Notes under the pieces: generated by a model
The model's database searches: none
Told to the model about the DNA's origin: nothing
The model's input: only the letters and a program-made list of their open reading frames with translations
Translations under genes and position numbers: made by a program
Assembly (NCBI GenBank): GCA_015655035.1
Contig: JAATFS010000074.1
Coordinates: 1-6,412 of the forward strand
Reading direction: 5' to 3'
DNA: 6,412 nt
DNA from: Lysobacterales bacterium
GTDB taxonomy: Bacteria; Pseudomonadota; Gammaproteobacteria; Xanthomonadales; Xanthomonadaceae
Shown here: in pieces, positions 1-6,364 of the stretch
How the letters are laid out: each line of letters begins with the position of its first letter
Position numbering within the stretch: the first letter of the stretch is position 1

Positions 1-176
1 AACGCCGCCAGCACGCCGAACACTACGATCGCCAGCGGCACCAGCGCGAACACCGTGGTGTAGGCGAGCGATGCGGAGGCCTGGAACAGCCGGTCGTCGA
101 GGAACCGCTGCCAAAGGAAACGGCTGAACGCAATCGCGCGCGCACGATCGCGCAACCGTTGTTTGAGTAGATCCAT
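1..176 (-). CDS. YihY/virulence factor BrkB family membrane protein (partial, N-terminus only)
   Basis: The minus strand from ATG at 176-174 reads about 58 residues without a stop and leaves the window at position 1. It starts MDLLKQRLRDRARA, followed by FLDDRLFQASASLAYTT and a hydrophobic run FALVPLAIVVFGVLAA. The pattern 'short basic N-terminus, DDRLFQA-x-SLAYTT-x-FALVPL' is typical of the YihY/BrkB (formerly RNase BN) family of inner-membrane proteins with about six helices. The function of this family is not settled: the RNase BN assignment was withdrawn and the BrkB serum-resistance role is specific to Bordetella. An in-frame ATG six codons upstream (194-192) would add MARPLT. Neither start has a clear Shine-Dalgarno sequence, so the start is uncertain. 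The gene is divergent from wrbA across about 137 nt in which I see no convincing promoter for either gene. The family call is firm although most of the protein lies outside. Confidence 0.85.
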   Translation of the reverse strand, partial: MDLLKQRLRDRARAIAFSRFLWQRFLDDRLFQASASLAYTTVFALVPLAIVVFGVLAA

Positions 177-313
177 AGTGAGCGGGCGCGCCATCGCGCA
201 AGGGTACCCGATGGCTTGTCGAGACGGTCTTGCCATCCCCGGCGCCGACGCGATGGATGCCGGCTCCCGCATCACCGATACTGCACCGTCCTGCATGACG
301 GAAAACCTGAGCG

Positions 314-910
314 ATGGCGGAAATCCTGGTGCTGTACTACAGCCGTGGCGGTTCGGTGGCGCGGCTGGCGCGGCAGATCGCGCGCGGCATCGGCGAAGTC
401 CCGGGCATGAGTGCACGCCTGCGCACCGTCCCCCCCGTGGCGGCGGTCACCCAGACCGTGGCCCCGGCGGTACCCGACGATGGCGCGCCCTACGCGCAGG
501 GTTCCGATCTGGCCGAGTGCGACGGAGTGATCCTGGGGAGCCCGACCCGCTTCGGCAACATGGCCGCGCCAGTGAAGTACTTTCTCGACGGCCTGGGTGC
601 GGAGTGGGCCAGCGGCGCGCTGGTCGGCAAGCCTGCGGCCGTGTTCACTTCCACCGCCTCGATGCATGGCGGCCAGGAATCCACGCTGCTGTCGATGCAC
701 CTGCCGCTGCTGCACCACGGCTGCGTGATCGTCGGGCTGCCGTTCACCGAGCCGGCGTTGAGCCATACCCGCAGTGGTGGCACCCCTTACGGCGCCAGCC
801 ACGTGGCCGGCGCAAGCGACGACACCCAGCCCAGCGACGAGGAGGCCTTGCTGGCACGGGCACTGGGACGCCGCGTTGCCGATATCGCCCGCCGGCTGGC
901 CGCAACGTGA
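314..910 (+). CDS. wrbA: NAD(P)H:quinone oxidoreductase, WrbA family (type IV)
   Basis: This 198-residue flavodoxin-fold protein is predicted to be a cytoplasmic FMN enzyme that reduces quinones by two electrons with NAD(P)H, avoiding semiquinone and so limiting oxidative stress. Visible landmarks are the FMN phosphate-binding loop YYSRGGSV (residues 8-15), the WrbA signature GSPTRFGNMAAPVKYFLD (75-92), HGGQESTLLSMHLPLLHHG (118-136) and GGTPYGASHVAG (155-166). The length matches the family (about 195-200 aa). The start is well fixed because an in-frame TGA lies at 308-310, just upstream. GGAAAA at 300-305 is a modest ribosome-binding site. The DUF2069 gene overlaps its stop codon, so the two are probably one transcript. 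E. coli WrbA was first described as a Trp-repressor-binding protein, a role no longer accepted. The family call is secure. Confidence 0.95.
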   Translation: MAEILVLYYSRGGSVARLARQIARGIGEVPGMSARLRTVPPVAAVTQTVAPAVPDDGAPYAQGSDLAECDGVILGSPTRFGNMAAPVKYFLDGLGAEWASGALVGKPAAVFTSTASMHGGQESTLLSMHLPLLHHGCVIVGLPFTEPALSHTRSGGTPYGASHVAGASDDTQPSDEEALLARALGRRVADIARRLAAT

Positions 911-1251
911 GCCACCGCGCCGCCAGTAACCTGCTGGTGGGCGCATTGCTGGCACTGGCAGCGCTGTACGGCTATTGGTTTCACGACGATCACCATCGCG
1001 TCGCGGCATTGCTGGTGTTCGCACTGCCGCCACTGGCGTTGGCGGCGCTGGCGCCACGCCAGCGGCACGCGCGTTTCTGGGCCGGCGTCGCGGCGTTGTT
1101 CTGGTTCAGCCATGGGGTGATGTCGGCCTGGAGCAATCCGCCGACGCGGATCCTGGCATGCCTGGCCCTCGTGCTGGCGCTGGTGGTGATCGCCGCTGCC
1201 AGCGGCCCGGGACTGGCGGCGCGCTTCGGCCGCCGCAGACCCAAGGGCTGA
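907..1251 (+). CDS. DUF2069 family four-helix membrane protein
   Basis: This 114-residue protein of unknown function starts at GTG 907, which overlaps the wrbA stop in a GTGA arrangement. That junction argues for translational coupling and fixes the start. The frame is open further upstream, back to 163, but that part lies under wrbA in another frame and gives no sensible protein. The product is very hydrophobic with four predicted transmembrane segments at about residues 8-25, 31-50, 57-74 and 80-98, and a basic tail (RFGRRRPKG). The third segment, FWAGVAALFWFSHGVMSAW (57-75), followed by NPPTR, resembles the conserved core of the DUF2069 family. It is probably an inner-membrane protein. No catalytic motif is visible. 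Its tie to wrbA suggests a link to the quinone pool, which is inference only. Confidence 0.85.
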   Translation: MSHRAASNLLVGALLALAALYGYWFHDDHHRVAALLVFALPPLALAALAPRQRHARFWAGVAALFWFSHGVMSAWSNPPTRILACLALVLALVVIAAASGPGLAARFGRRRPKG

Positions 1252-1375
1252 CGCCCAGGCGCGCGGGCGGCAAAAGCCGTCCGGGCTCCCGGCGCACTGG
1301 GGCAACCACGCGTGTGGCTTTATCATGGCCACCTTTGGTGCGTGCGATGCCGCGCCGGCACACAGGATTCAGGCA

Positions 1376-1861
1376 ATGGAAGAACTACTGATCGTCACCA
1401 CCGGCGGCACGATCGACAAGATCTACTTCGACGACAAGTCGGACTACCAGATCGGCGACCCACAGATCGGCCAGATCCTCAAGGAACTGGGAGTGACCTT
1501 CCGTTTCACCGTGATCCCGATCATCCGCAAGGACTCGCTGCACATCACCGATGAAGACCGCGAACTGCTCCGCGCCACCGTGGCCGCACAATCGGCACGG
1601 CACGTGCTGATCACCCATGGCACCGATTCGATGGTGCAGACCGGCAAGGTGCTGAAATCGATCCCGGACAAGACCATCGTGATGACCGGCGCACTGAACC
1701 CGGCGCGCTTTCGCGGCTCGGACGCCGAGTTCAACATTGGCTGCGCGGTCGGCGCGGTGCAGTCGCTGCCGCCCGGTATCTATATCGCCATGAACGGCCG
1801 CATCTGGAATCCCGAGAAGGTGCGCAAGAACGTGGCGGCCAACCGATTCGAAGCCGCCTGA
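1376..1861 (+). CDS. Asparaginase-like protein, N-terminal domain only
   Basis: The protein has 161 residues and consists solely of the N-terminal domain of the bacterial L-asparaginase/glutaminase family (PF00710). Visible are the nucleophile loop TTGGTID with Thr12, a Ser54 (KDSLHIT) at the place of the substrate-binding Ser, the second-triad motif THGTDSM with Thr83-Asp84, and DKTIVMTGALNP with Lys99 where E. coli AnsB has Lys162. The C-terminal domain of ordinary ~330-residue asparaginases, which completes the neighbouring subunit's active site, is absent. The ending looks natural, with no frameshift. Whether it hydrolyses asparagine is therefore open. The start at 1376 is preferred because AGGA lies at 1364-1367 with 8-nt spacing and the family's N-terminal strand begins directly after it. 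An in-frame ATG at 1325 would add 17 unlikely residues. The gene lies 6 nt before ybaK and is probably co-transcribed with it. TATCAT at 1321-1326 is a possible -10 element without a good -35. Confidence 0.88.
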   Translation: MEELLIVTTGGTIDKIYFDDKSDYQIGDPQIGQILKELGVTFRFTVIPIIRKDSLHITDEDRELLRATVAAQSARHVLITHGTDSMVQTGKVLKSIPDKTIVMTGALNPARFRGSDAEFNIGCAVGAVQSLPPGIYIAMNGRIWNPEKVRKNVAANRFEAA

Positions 1862-1867
1862 TACTCC

Positions 1868-2341
1868 ATGTCGAAGACTACGCGCGCCACACGGTGGCTG
1901 GATGCAGCCAAGTTTCCATACCACCTGCACGCCTACGACTACGAGGCCGAGGCCCATGCCAAGGGCGTGCAGGCCGCGCAAGCGCTGTGCGTTCCCCCGC
2001 AGCAGGTGCTCAAGAGCCTGATGGCCTGGGTCGACAACCAGGCGGTGTGTGCCGTGATCCCGGTCGACCGCCGGCTGCAACTGAAGAAACTGGCGGCCGC
2101 CTGCGGCGGTAAGTCCGCGCGCATGATGGAGGTGGCCGAGGCCGAGCGGCGCACCGGCTACAAGGTCGGCGGCATCAGTCCGCTGGCACAGCAACGCCAG
2201 GCACCGGTATTGCTGGAAGGCAGCGTACTGGGCGAACCCAGCCTCTATTTCAATGCGGGCCAACGTGGACTGCTACTGGAAATGGCACCGCAGCAAGCCA
2301 TGGCGGCGCTGCAGGCGCGCGCCTGCGATCTGTGCGAGTAG
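1868..2341 (+). CDS. ybaK: Cys-tRNA(Pro)/Cys-tRNA(Cys) deacylase, YbaK/EbsC family
   Basis: This 157-residue cytoplasmic protein is predicted to hydrolyse cysteine from tRNA(Pro) mischarged by prolyl-tRNA synthetase, acting in trans as a single-domain relative of the ProRS editing (INS) domain. Visible landmarks are VLKSLM (residues 47-52), with Lys49 matching the conserved substrate-binding lysine of Haemophilus YbaK, then AVIPVDRRLQLKKLA (62-76), the family hallmark GYKVGGISPLAQ (97-108) and FNAGQRG (128-134). The length is normal for the family. The ribosome-binding site is poor (ATACTCC precedes the ATG), so translation may depend on the asparaginase gene ending 6 nt upstream. A strong hairpin starts 49 nt after the stop. 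The family call is firm; the tRNA specificity is transferred from studied homologues. Confidence 0.93.
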   Translation: MSKTTRATRWLDAAKFPYHLHAYDYEAEAHAKGVQAAQALCVPPQQVLKSLMAWVDNQAVCAVIPVDRRLQLKKLAAACGGKSARMMEVAEAERRTGYKVGGISPLAQQRQAPVLLEGSVLGEPSLYFNAGQRGLLLEMAPQQAMAALQARACDLCE

Positions 2342-2390
2342 CCCGACCGTTACGTCCCTGGCCTGATCCGTACCCCGCACGCGTTGAAGA

Positions 2391-2420
2391 CACGATGCCC
2401 CGCCGCAACGGGGCATCGTG
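2391..2420. terminator. Bidirectional terminator-like hairpin between convergent genes
   Basis: CACGATGCCCCG (2391-2402) and CGGGGCATCGTG (2409-2420) form a perfect 12-bp stem with a 6-nt loop (CCGCAA). It lies 49 nt after the ybaK stop and 35 nt after the protease stop, so it can serve both convergent transcription units. Neither side has a proper T-tract: plus continues CATCACTG and minus continues TCTTCAAC. It may therefore act partly as a transcript-stabilising end rather than a classical intrinsic terminator. It is the only strong structure in this gap. Confidence 0.75.
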
Positions 2421-2455
2421 CATCACTGTCGTGCAGCAGTGCTGCCAGTCGCGGC

Positions 2456-4213
2456 TCAGTAGCTGGCGGTCAGACTGACGCCGGAGAAACTACTGTAGGC
2501 CTTGACCCGGACATGGTAGGTCCCTGCGGTGGGCGAGTTGATGGTGCAGGTCTCGGCATTTCCGGACAGGTAGGGGCGGCAGGCGTAGGTACTGTCGGTT
2601 GGCGCACTGCCGGCGCGGACGTACAGATCGGCATCGCCGCTGCCACCGCTGATCGTTACCGTCAGGGTACTGGTTCCCGATGGCACCGCGATGGTGTAGT
2701 TCAGCGCTGCGCCCGTGCTCGCCGACAGGCCGGTCACCGCAACCCCGTTGCTCAGCGTAGTGTCGTCGCCACCGCTATCGCCATCGTCGCCGTCGCCACC
2801 GCCGATCGCGGCGGTCACCGCAGCATTGGCATTGACGATGCCCGCACCGCAGCCGCCGCTGCACGTACCCGGCAAGGCACTGGCCGTGTTCTTCAACAAG
2901 GTTTCCACCGCCGCAGGCGTCAATACCGTGGACGCTGCCGACTGCACCAGCGCGACCACACCGGCGACATGTGGCGCCGCCATCGAGGTGCCGTTATACG
3001 ACGCGTAGCTCGCGCTGCCCGGCGTGGTGGTGCCGTCGTTGAGCGTGGACAGAATGGCCTGGCCCGGTGCCGACACGTCGATGCCGCTGCCGTAGTTGGA
3101 GAAACTGGCCTTGGCCCCGGCCGAGGTGATCGCGGCCACCGCGACCACGTTGGAGCAATTGGCCGGCACCGAGCCGGAGACGTTGGCGGCGCTGTTGCCG
3201 GCCGCGACCACCACCGTGGTGCCGCGATTGACCGCAGCGGTGATCGCATTCTGGTAAGTCGAAGAACAAGTGCCACTGCCCCCCAGCGACATGTTGATCA
3301 CCTCGGCCGGGTTCGGATTGGCCGGCACTCCGCTGACGGTACCGCCGGAGGCCCAGACGATCGCGTCGGCGATGTCGGAGGTGTAGCCGCCGCAGCGCCC
3401 GAGAACGCGCACCGGCACGATCTTGGCGTTGTAGGCGGTACCGGCCACACCCACCGCATTGTTGGTCACCGCAGCGATGGTGCCGGCGACATGGGTGCCG
3501 TGCCAGCTCGAATCAGTCACTTCCGAGTCGGTGTAGCACTCGTTGGCCTCCGGATTCCAGTCGCCTTCGTCGGCGGGGTCGTCGTCCCGACCGTCGCCAT
3601 CGCGCGAGACGAAGGTGTCGCTGATGAAGTCGTATCCCGGCAAGATATTTGCATCGAGATCGGGATGCCCGGTGATGCCGGTATCGATCACCGCCACCAC
3701 CACACCGTCGCCGGTGGACTAGTCCCATGCCGGGCGCACATTGATGCCGGCGTTGGTCGTGCCAAAGCCCCATTGCTCGGACAGGCGCGGGTCGTTCGGG
3801 GTCAACGTGGGCCGCAACAACTGATCGACCTCAACACTCTTCACCGCAGGATCGGCAGCCAGTTGCCGCATCAAGGTCTCGGCCTCGGCGCGGTCCAGCG
3901 GCCGGTCGGCCTTGACCAGTTCCGGTCCGACCGCCAGCCGGCGTAGCTGGGCCAGCCCCAGCGCCTGGCCGCTCTTGGCCGGCAGTGCGCGGGCGGCTTG
4001 TTGCAGCGAGCGGGTCAATGCCCGGGTACTGCCGACCTCGGTGCTACCGTCACGGTAGGTCACGATGAAGCGCTGATGGGAGGGCGCGGACGCCAGTCCG
4101 TCCAGATGGACCTCTCCCGCAAATGCAGGCACCGCCAGAAGCAGGCCGGTCAGGGCAGTGGCACCGCTGATTACCCAGGTGCGCGGACGTGTAAGGCGTT
4201 GGTCTTTTGACAT
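2456..4213 (-). pseudogene. Secreted S8 (subtilisin-family) serine protease with PPC domain, interrupted by in-frame TAG
   Basis: The minus-strand frame runs 585 codons from ATG 4213 to TGA 2456-2458, with one internal TAG at codon 165 (3721-3719). Before it lie a Sec signal peptide (basic N-terminus, core TALTGLLLAVPAFA, likely cleavage after Ala32) and a propeptide of inhibitor I9 type (about 46-135; FIVTYRDGS near its start). The TAG falls after NVRPAWD and before STGDG, where I expect Lys or Gln. After it the whole S8 domain is intact: Asp177 (VAVIDTG), His238 (SSWHGTHVAG), oxyanion Asn340 (VVVAAGN) and Ser410 (YNGTSMAAPHVAG). An Asp/Gly linker (about 471-485) and a C-terminal PPC domain (about 490-585, with DADLYVR) follow. 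The intact gene would make an extracellular degradative protease like those of plant-associated Xanthomonas. GAAAGG at 4226-4221 is a good ribosome-binding site for the start at 4213. As read, only signal peptide plus propeptide (164 aa) would be made. Restart at GTG 3703 is unlikely, since there is no ribosome-binding site or signal peptide. A sequencing error or amber suppression could also explain the stop. Confidence 0.9.
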
Positions 4214-4474
4214 CGATTTCCCTTTCGTATCATGAAGTTGCCGCTATCGCGGCATGACTCCGGCCCATCCGGTGGGTAGTGAGCAATCGCCGGCATGAAC
4301 AGCCGAAGCGCCTGGACTGATGCTGCGTTAGCCGTCCGTTCAGTGACGCTATCCCAGTCCGACGACACTGGACAATCGGGAAAGTCCAGAAATGCGCGGA
4401 AAAATGTCAATAATGTGACGCAGGCCGACAAGATTCAGCCAGGCAGGACATTCGAGGACAATCCTGCGAACTCG
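4214..4474 (-). promoter_or_regulatory. Gene-free leader and probable promoter region of the protease gene
   Basis: The stretch between the protease start and the ilvE terminator holds no credible gene and is less GC-rich than its surroundings, especially at 4380-4480. On the minus strand there is a perfect -35 hexamer TTGACA (4410-4405), but no good -10 at 16-18 nt; TGGACT at spacing 16 matches only 3 of 6 positions. Possible operator-like elements are the inverted repeat CTGGAC-N10-GTCCAG (4368-4389), a tandem AGGACA pair at 10-bp period (4445-4460) and a TGTGA at 4414-4418. The last is a half-site of the type bound by the CRP-like regulator Clp in Xanthomonas, with no partner TCACA at the right distance. 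The promoter therefore probably lies here, but I cannot place it exactly. Confidence 0.4.
4239..4254 (-). other. Small hairpin in the leader of the protease gene
   Basis: TGCCGC, a 4-nt loop and GCGGCA form a perfect 6-bp stem 25 nt upstream of the protease ATG (4213) and just upstream of its Shine-Dalgarno sequence. If the transcript starts further upstream, this structure would sit in the 5' untranslated leader and could affect translation or stability. The stem is short and could arise by chance in GC-rich DNA. Confidence 0.35.
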
Positions 4475-4510
4475 CAAATAGAAAGGCCCCGCGAGTGCGC
4501 GCGGGGCCTT
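4475..4510 (-). terminator. Intrinsic terminator of ilvE
   Basis: On the minus strand AAGGCCCCGCG (4510-4500), a 6-nt loop and CGCGGGGCCTT (4493-4483) form a perfect 11-bp GC-rich stem, followed directly by the T-rich run TCTATTT (4482-4476). It begins 28 nt after the ilvE stop codon. Stem plus T-run on this strand is what a Rho-independent terminator should look like, so I assign it to ilvE and its upstream partner sufT. Confidence 0.85.
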
Positions 4511-4538
4511 CCGGTAACGCCGGTCACGCCGAATGGCG

Positions 4539-5624
4539 TCAGGCCAGACGCACCAGCCACCCGTGGCGGTCGGGCTCGCGGCCATACTGAATATCGGTCA
4601 ATTCCTGGCGCAGCGACAAGGTGACCTCGCCCGCCGGCGCATTGATGTCGCCAACCACGAAACCATCGCCCTTCAATTCGCCGATCGGGGTGACCACCGC
4701 AGCGGTGCCGCAGGCGAACACCTCGGCGATCTCGCCCGAGGCCACACCGTTGCGCCACTCATCGATGGAGACCAGGCGCTCGACCACCTTCATGCCGCGG
4801 TCGCGGGCCAGCTGCAGGATGCTGTCGCGGGTGATGCCTTCCAGGATGCTGCCGGACAGCTCTGGCGTCACCAGCGTGCCGTCGCGATAGACCAGGAACA
4901 CATTCATGCCGCCGAGTTCCTCGATGTACTTGCCTTCGACCGGGTCGAGGAACAGCACCTGCGAACAGCCCTGCGCATACGCCTGCTGCTGCGGCAGCAG
5001 CGACGCGGCGTAGTTGCCGCCACACTTGGCCGCGCCGGTGCCGCCCTTGGCCGCGCGGGCGTAATCGGTGGACAGCCAGATCGATACCGGTGCCACGCCC
5101 TTGGCGAAGTAGGCGCCGGCCGGGCTGGCAATCACGTAATAAGAAGCCTTCTGCGCAGCGCGCACGCCCAGGAACGCCTCGTCGGCGATCATGAACGGGC
5201 GGAAGTACAGGCTGGTCTCCGGCGCCGACGGCACCCAGCCCGCATCGACTGCAACCAGCTGCTTCAACGACTCGGTGAACAGCTCCACCGGCAGTTCCGG
5301 CAACGCCAGGCGACGCGCAGAGCGTTGCAGGCGCGCGCCGTTGGCATCGGGGCGGAACGTCCAGATCGATCCATCGGCGTGGCGATAGGCCTTGATGCCC
5401 TCGAAGATTTCCTGACCGTAATGCAGGACCGAGGCCGCCGGATCCAGTTGCAACGGGCCATATGGACGGACCTGCGCATCGTGCCAACCCTGCGTCTTGT
5501 CCCAGGAAATGGCCACCATGTGGTCGGTGAAATGGATACCGAAGCCGGGCGCGGCCAGGATCGCGGACAGTTCGTCGGTCGCGCGCGGCGACGGGGAGCG
5601 GTTCGAGCTAAAGGAAACGGACAC
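4539..5624 (-). CDS. ilvE: Branched-chain amino-acid aminotransferase (group II, fold-type IV PLP enzyme)
   Basis: This 361-residue cytoplasmic enzyme is predicted to transfer the amino group of glutamate to the 2-keto acids of valine, leucine and isoleucine, the final step of their synthesis (and the first of their breakdown). Landmarks are VLHYGQEIFEGIKAYRH (66-82), the PLP lysine Lys200 in GGTGAAKCGGNYAAS, EELGGMNVFLVY (235-246), GSILEGITRDSIL (258-270), EVFACGTAAVVTPIG (301-315) and the closing ELTDIQYG (341-348). It resembles the larger eukaryote-like group II BCATs (about 350-370 aa) rather than the ~309-residue E. coli type. GTG at 5624 is chosen as start: it has AGGA 9 nt upstream, gives MSVSFSSNRSPSP as N-terminus, and no in-frame ATG lies between it and the end of sufT. 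The frame stays open upstream but runs under sufT. A 65-nt gap to sufT on the same strand suggests co-transcription. Confidence 0.95.
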   Translation of the reverse strand: MSVSFSSNRSPSPRATDELSAILAAPGFGIHFTDHMVAISWDKTQGWHDAQVRPYGPLQLDPAASVLHYGQEIFEGIKAYRHADGSIWTFRPDANGARLQRSARRLALPELPVELFTESLKQLVAVDAGWVPSAPETSLYFRPFMIADEAFLGVRAAQKASYYVIASPAGAYFAKGVAPVSIWLSTDYARAAKGGTGAAKCGGNYAASLLPQQQAYAQGCSQVLFLDPVEGKYIEELGGMNVFLVYRDGTLVTPELSGSILEGITRDSILQLARDRGMKVVERLVSIDEWRNGVASGEIAEVFACGTAAVVTPIGELKGDGFVVGDINAPAGEVTLSLRQELTDIQYGREPDRHGWLVRLA

Positions 5625-5689
5625 CGGTGGAATTCCTGTAGAGCATGCGGATGGAAGAGAGCGGCGCCACGGGTGGAGCGCGCCTTCGG

Positions 5690-6244
5690 TCACAGCATCC
5701 CGGTTTCGAGCCGGGCGGCCTCGGACATCATATGGCGTCCCCATGGTGGGTCGAATACCAGTTCGACATCGGCTTCGGCGATGGTCGGGATCATTTCCAG
5801 CTTGCTGCGCACGTCGTCGACCAAGATCTCGCCCATGCCACAGCCCGGCGCGGTGAGCGTCATCTTGACCTCCACCAGGCGCTGGCTGTCGCTGTCGCGA
5901 TGCTGGATGGCGACGTCGTAGACCAGGCCCAGATCGACGATGTTGAACGGGATCTCGGGATCGAAGCAGGTGCGCAGCTGCTGCCACACCAACGCCTCGA
6001 CCTCCTCGTCGCCGGCGTTCTCGGGCAATTCCAGCCCAGGCGGGGGTTCCTTGCCGATCGCATCGCCATCCTTGCCCGCTATGCGGAACAGGTTGCCTTC
6101 GACAAATACGGTATAGCTGCCCCCCAGCGCCTGGGTGATGTAGCCGTAGCTGCCTGCGGGCAGGGTCACCGAGTCGCCCTGCGGCACCATGACGGCATCG
6201 CAATCGCGTTCGAACTGGACGGGTTCGCTGCTACGGGAGTACAT
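5690..6244 (-). CDS. sufT: Putative Fe-S cluster assembly protein SufT (MIP18/DUF59 family)
   Basis: The 184-residue protein has a SufT-type N-terminal extension (about 1-75, with GDSVTLPAGSYGYITQALGG) followed by a MIP18/DUF59 domain (about 80-165). Landmarks are DPEIPFNIVDLGLVYDV (95-111), the conserved cysteine Cys135 in TLTAPGCGMG, and VFDPPWGRHMMSEAARLETGML at the C-terminus. The MIP18/DUF59 fold occurs in Fe-S cluster maturation factors, and SufT helps mature Fe-S proteins such as aconitase and lipoyl synthase in Staphylococcus. A cytoplasmic maturation role is inferred from this. The start at ATG 6244 gives the full family length, but the ribosome-binding site is weak (AGG only a few nt upstream). 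No suf operon genes are visible in the window. The partner is ilvE, 65 nt downstream, which is not an Fe-S enzyme itself although its pathway includes some. Confidence 0.93.
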   Translation of the reverse strand: MYSRSSEPVQFERDCDAVMVPQGDSVTLPAGSYGYITQALGGSYTVFVEGNLFRIAGKDGDAIGKEPPPGLELPENAGDEEVEALVWQQLRTCFDPEIPFNIVDLGLVYDVAIQHRDSDSQRLVEVKMTLTAPGCGMGEILVDDVRSKLEMIPTIAEADVELVFDPPWGRHMMSEAARLETGML

Positions 6245-6286
6245 GGACCTGGATATGAGGGCGCGGGCTGCGCGTGCAAGCCGGAC

Positions 6287-6314
6287 ATTTTAGGGACTAT
6301 TTCCCGCGATCACA
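6287..6314 (-). promoter_or_regulatory. Candidate sufT-ilvE promoter
   Basis: On the minus strand TAAAAT (6292-6287) matches the sigma-70 -10 consensus at 5 of 6 positions and lies about 43 nt upstream of the sufT start. The -35 is poor: TGTGAT (6314-6309) at 16-nt spacing is the best placed. It is the most AT-rich spot in the otherwise GC-rich 168 nt upstream of sufT, which supports a promoter here, but the exact element is uncertain. Confidence 0.4.
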
Positions 6315-6364
6315 TCCCATGCCGCGAAACAGCGTGTTCAGGCGATCGCAGCGCTGATGGATGG

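Noticed and set aside
163..906. Upstream extension of the DUF2069 frame that would give a 362-residue protein
   Set aside because: It is the shadow of wrbA and the divergent gap; the GTG overlapping the wrbA stop is a much better start.
1252..1375. Possible terminator or promoter between the DUF2069 and asparaginase genes
   Set aside because: Only weak inverted repeats without a T-run and a lone -10-like TATCAT (1321-1326) without a fitting -35 are present, so nothing firm can be called.
2759..2803. Apparent GTC/GCC-rich simple repeat
   Set aside because: It is the coding sequence of the Asp/Gly-rich linker between the protease and PPC domains; the repetitiveness follows from the protein composition and is usual for such linkers.
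2384..3946. Plus-strand open frame of 520 codons opposite the protease gene
   Set aside because: It is antisense to a clearly recognisable S8 protease and reads as low-complexity Arg/Gly/Ala-rich sequence without any domain, as expected from GC-rich third positions on the other strand.
4533..5921. Plus-strand open frame of 462 codons opposite ilvE and the end of sufT
   Set aside because: It spans two convincing minus-strand genes, is rich in Arg/His/Gln/Ala, and shows no family motif; it is a coding shadow.
5625..6203. Upstream extension of the ilvE frame that would give a 554-residue protein
   Set aside because: The extra part lies in another frame of sufT and has no domain character, whereas the GTG at 5624 gives the normal family length with a ribosome-binding site.
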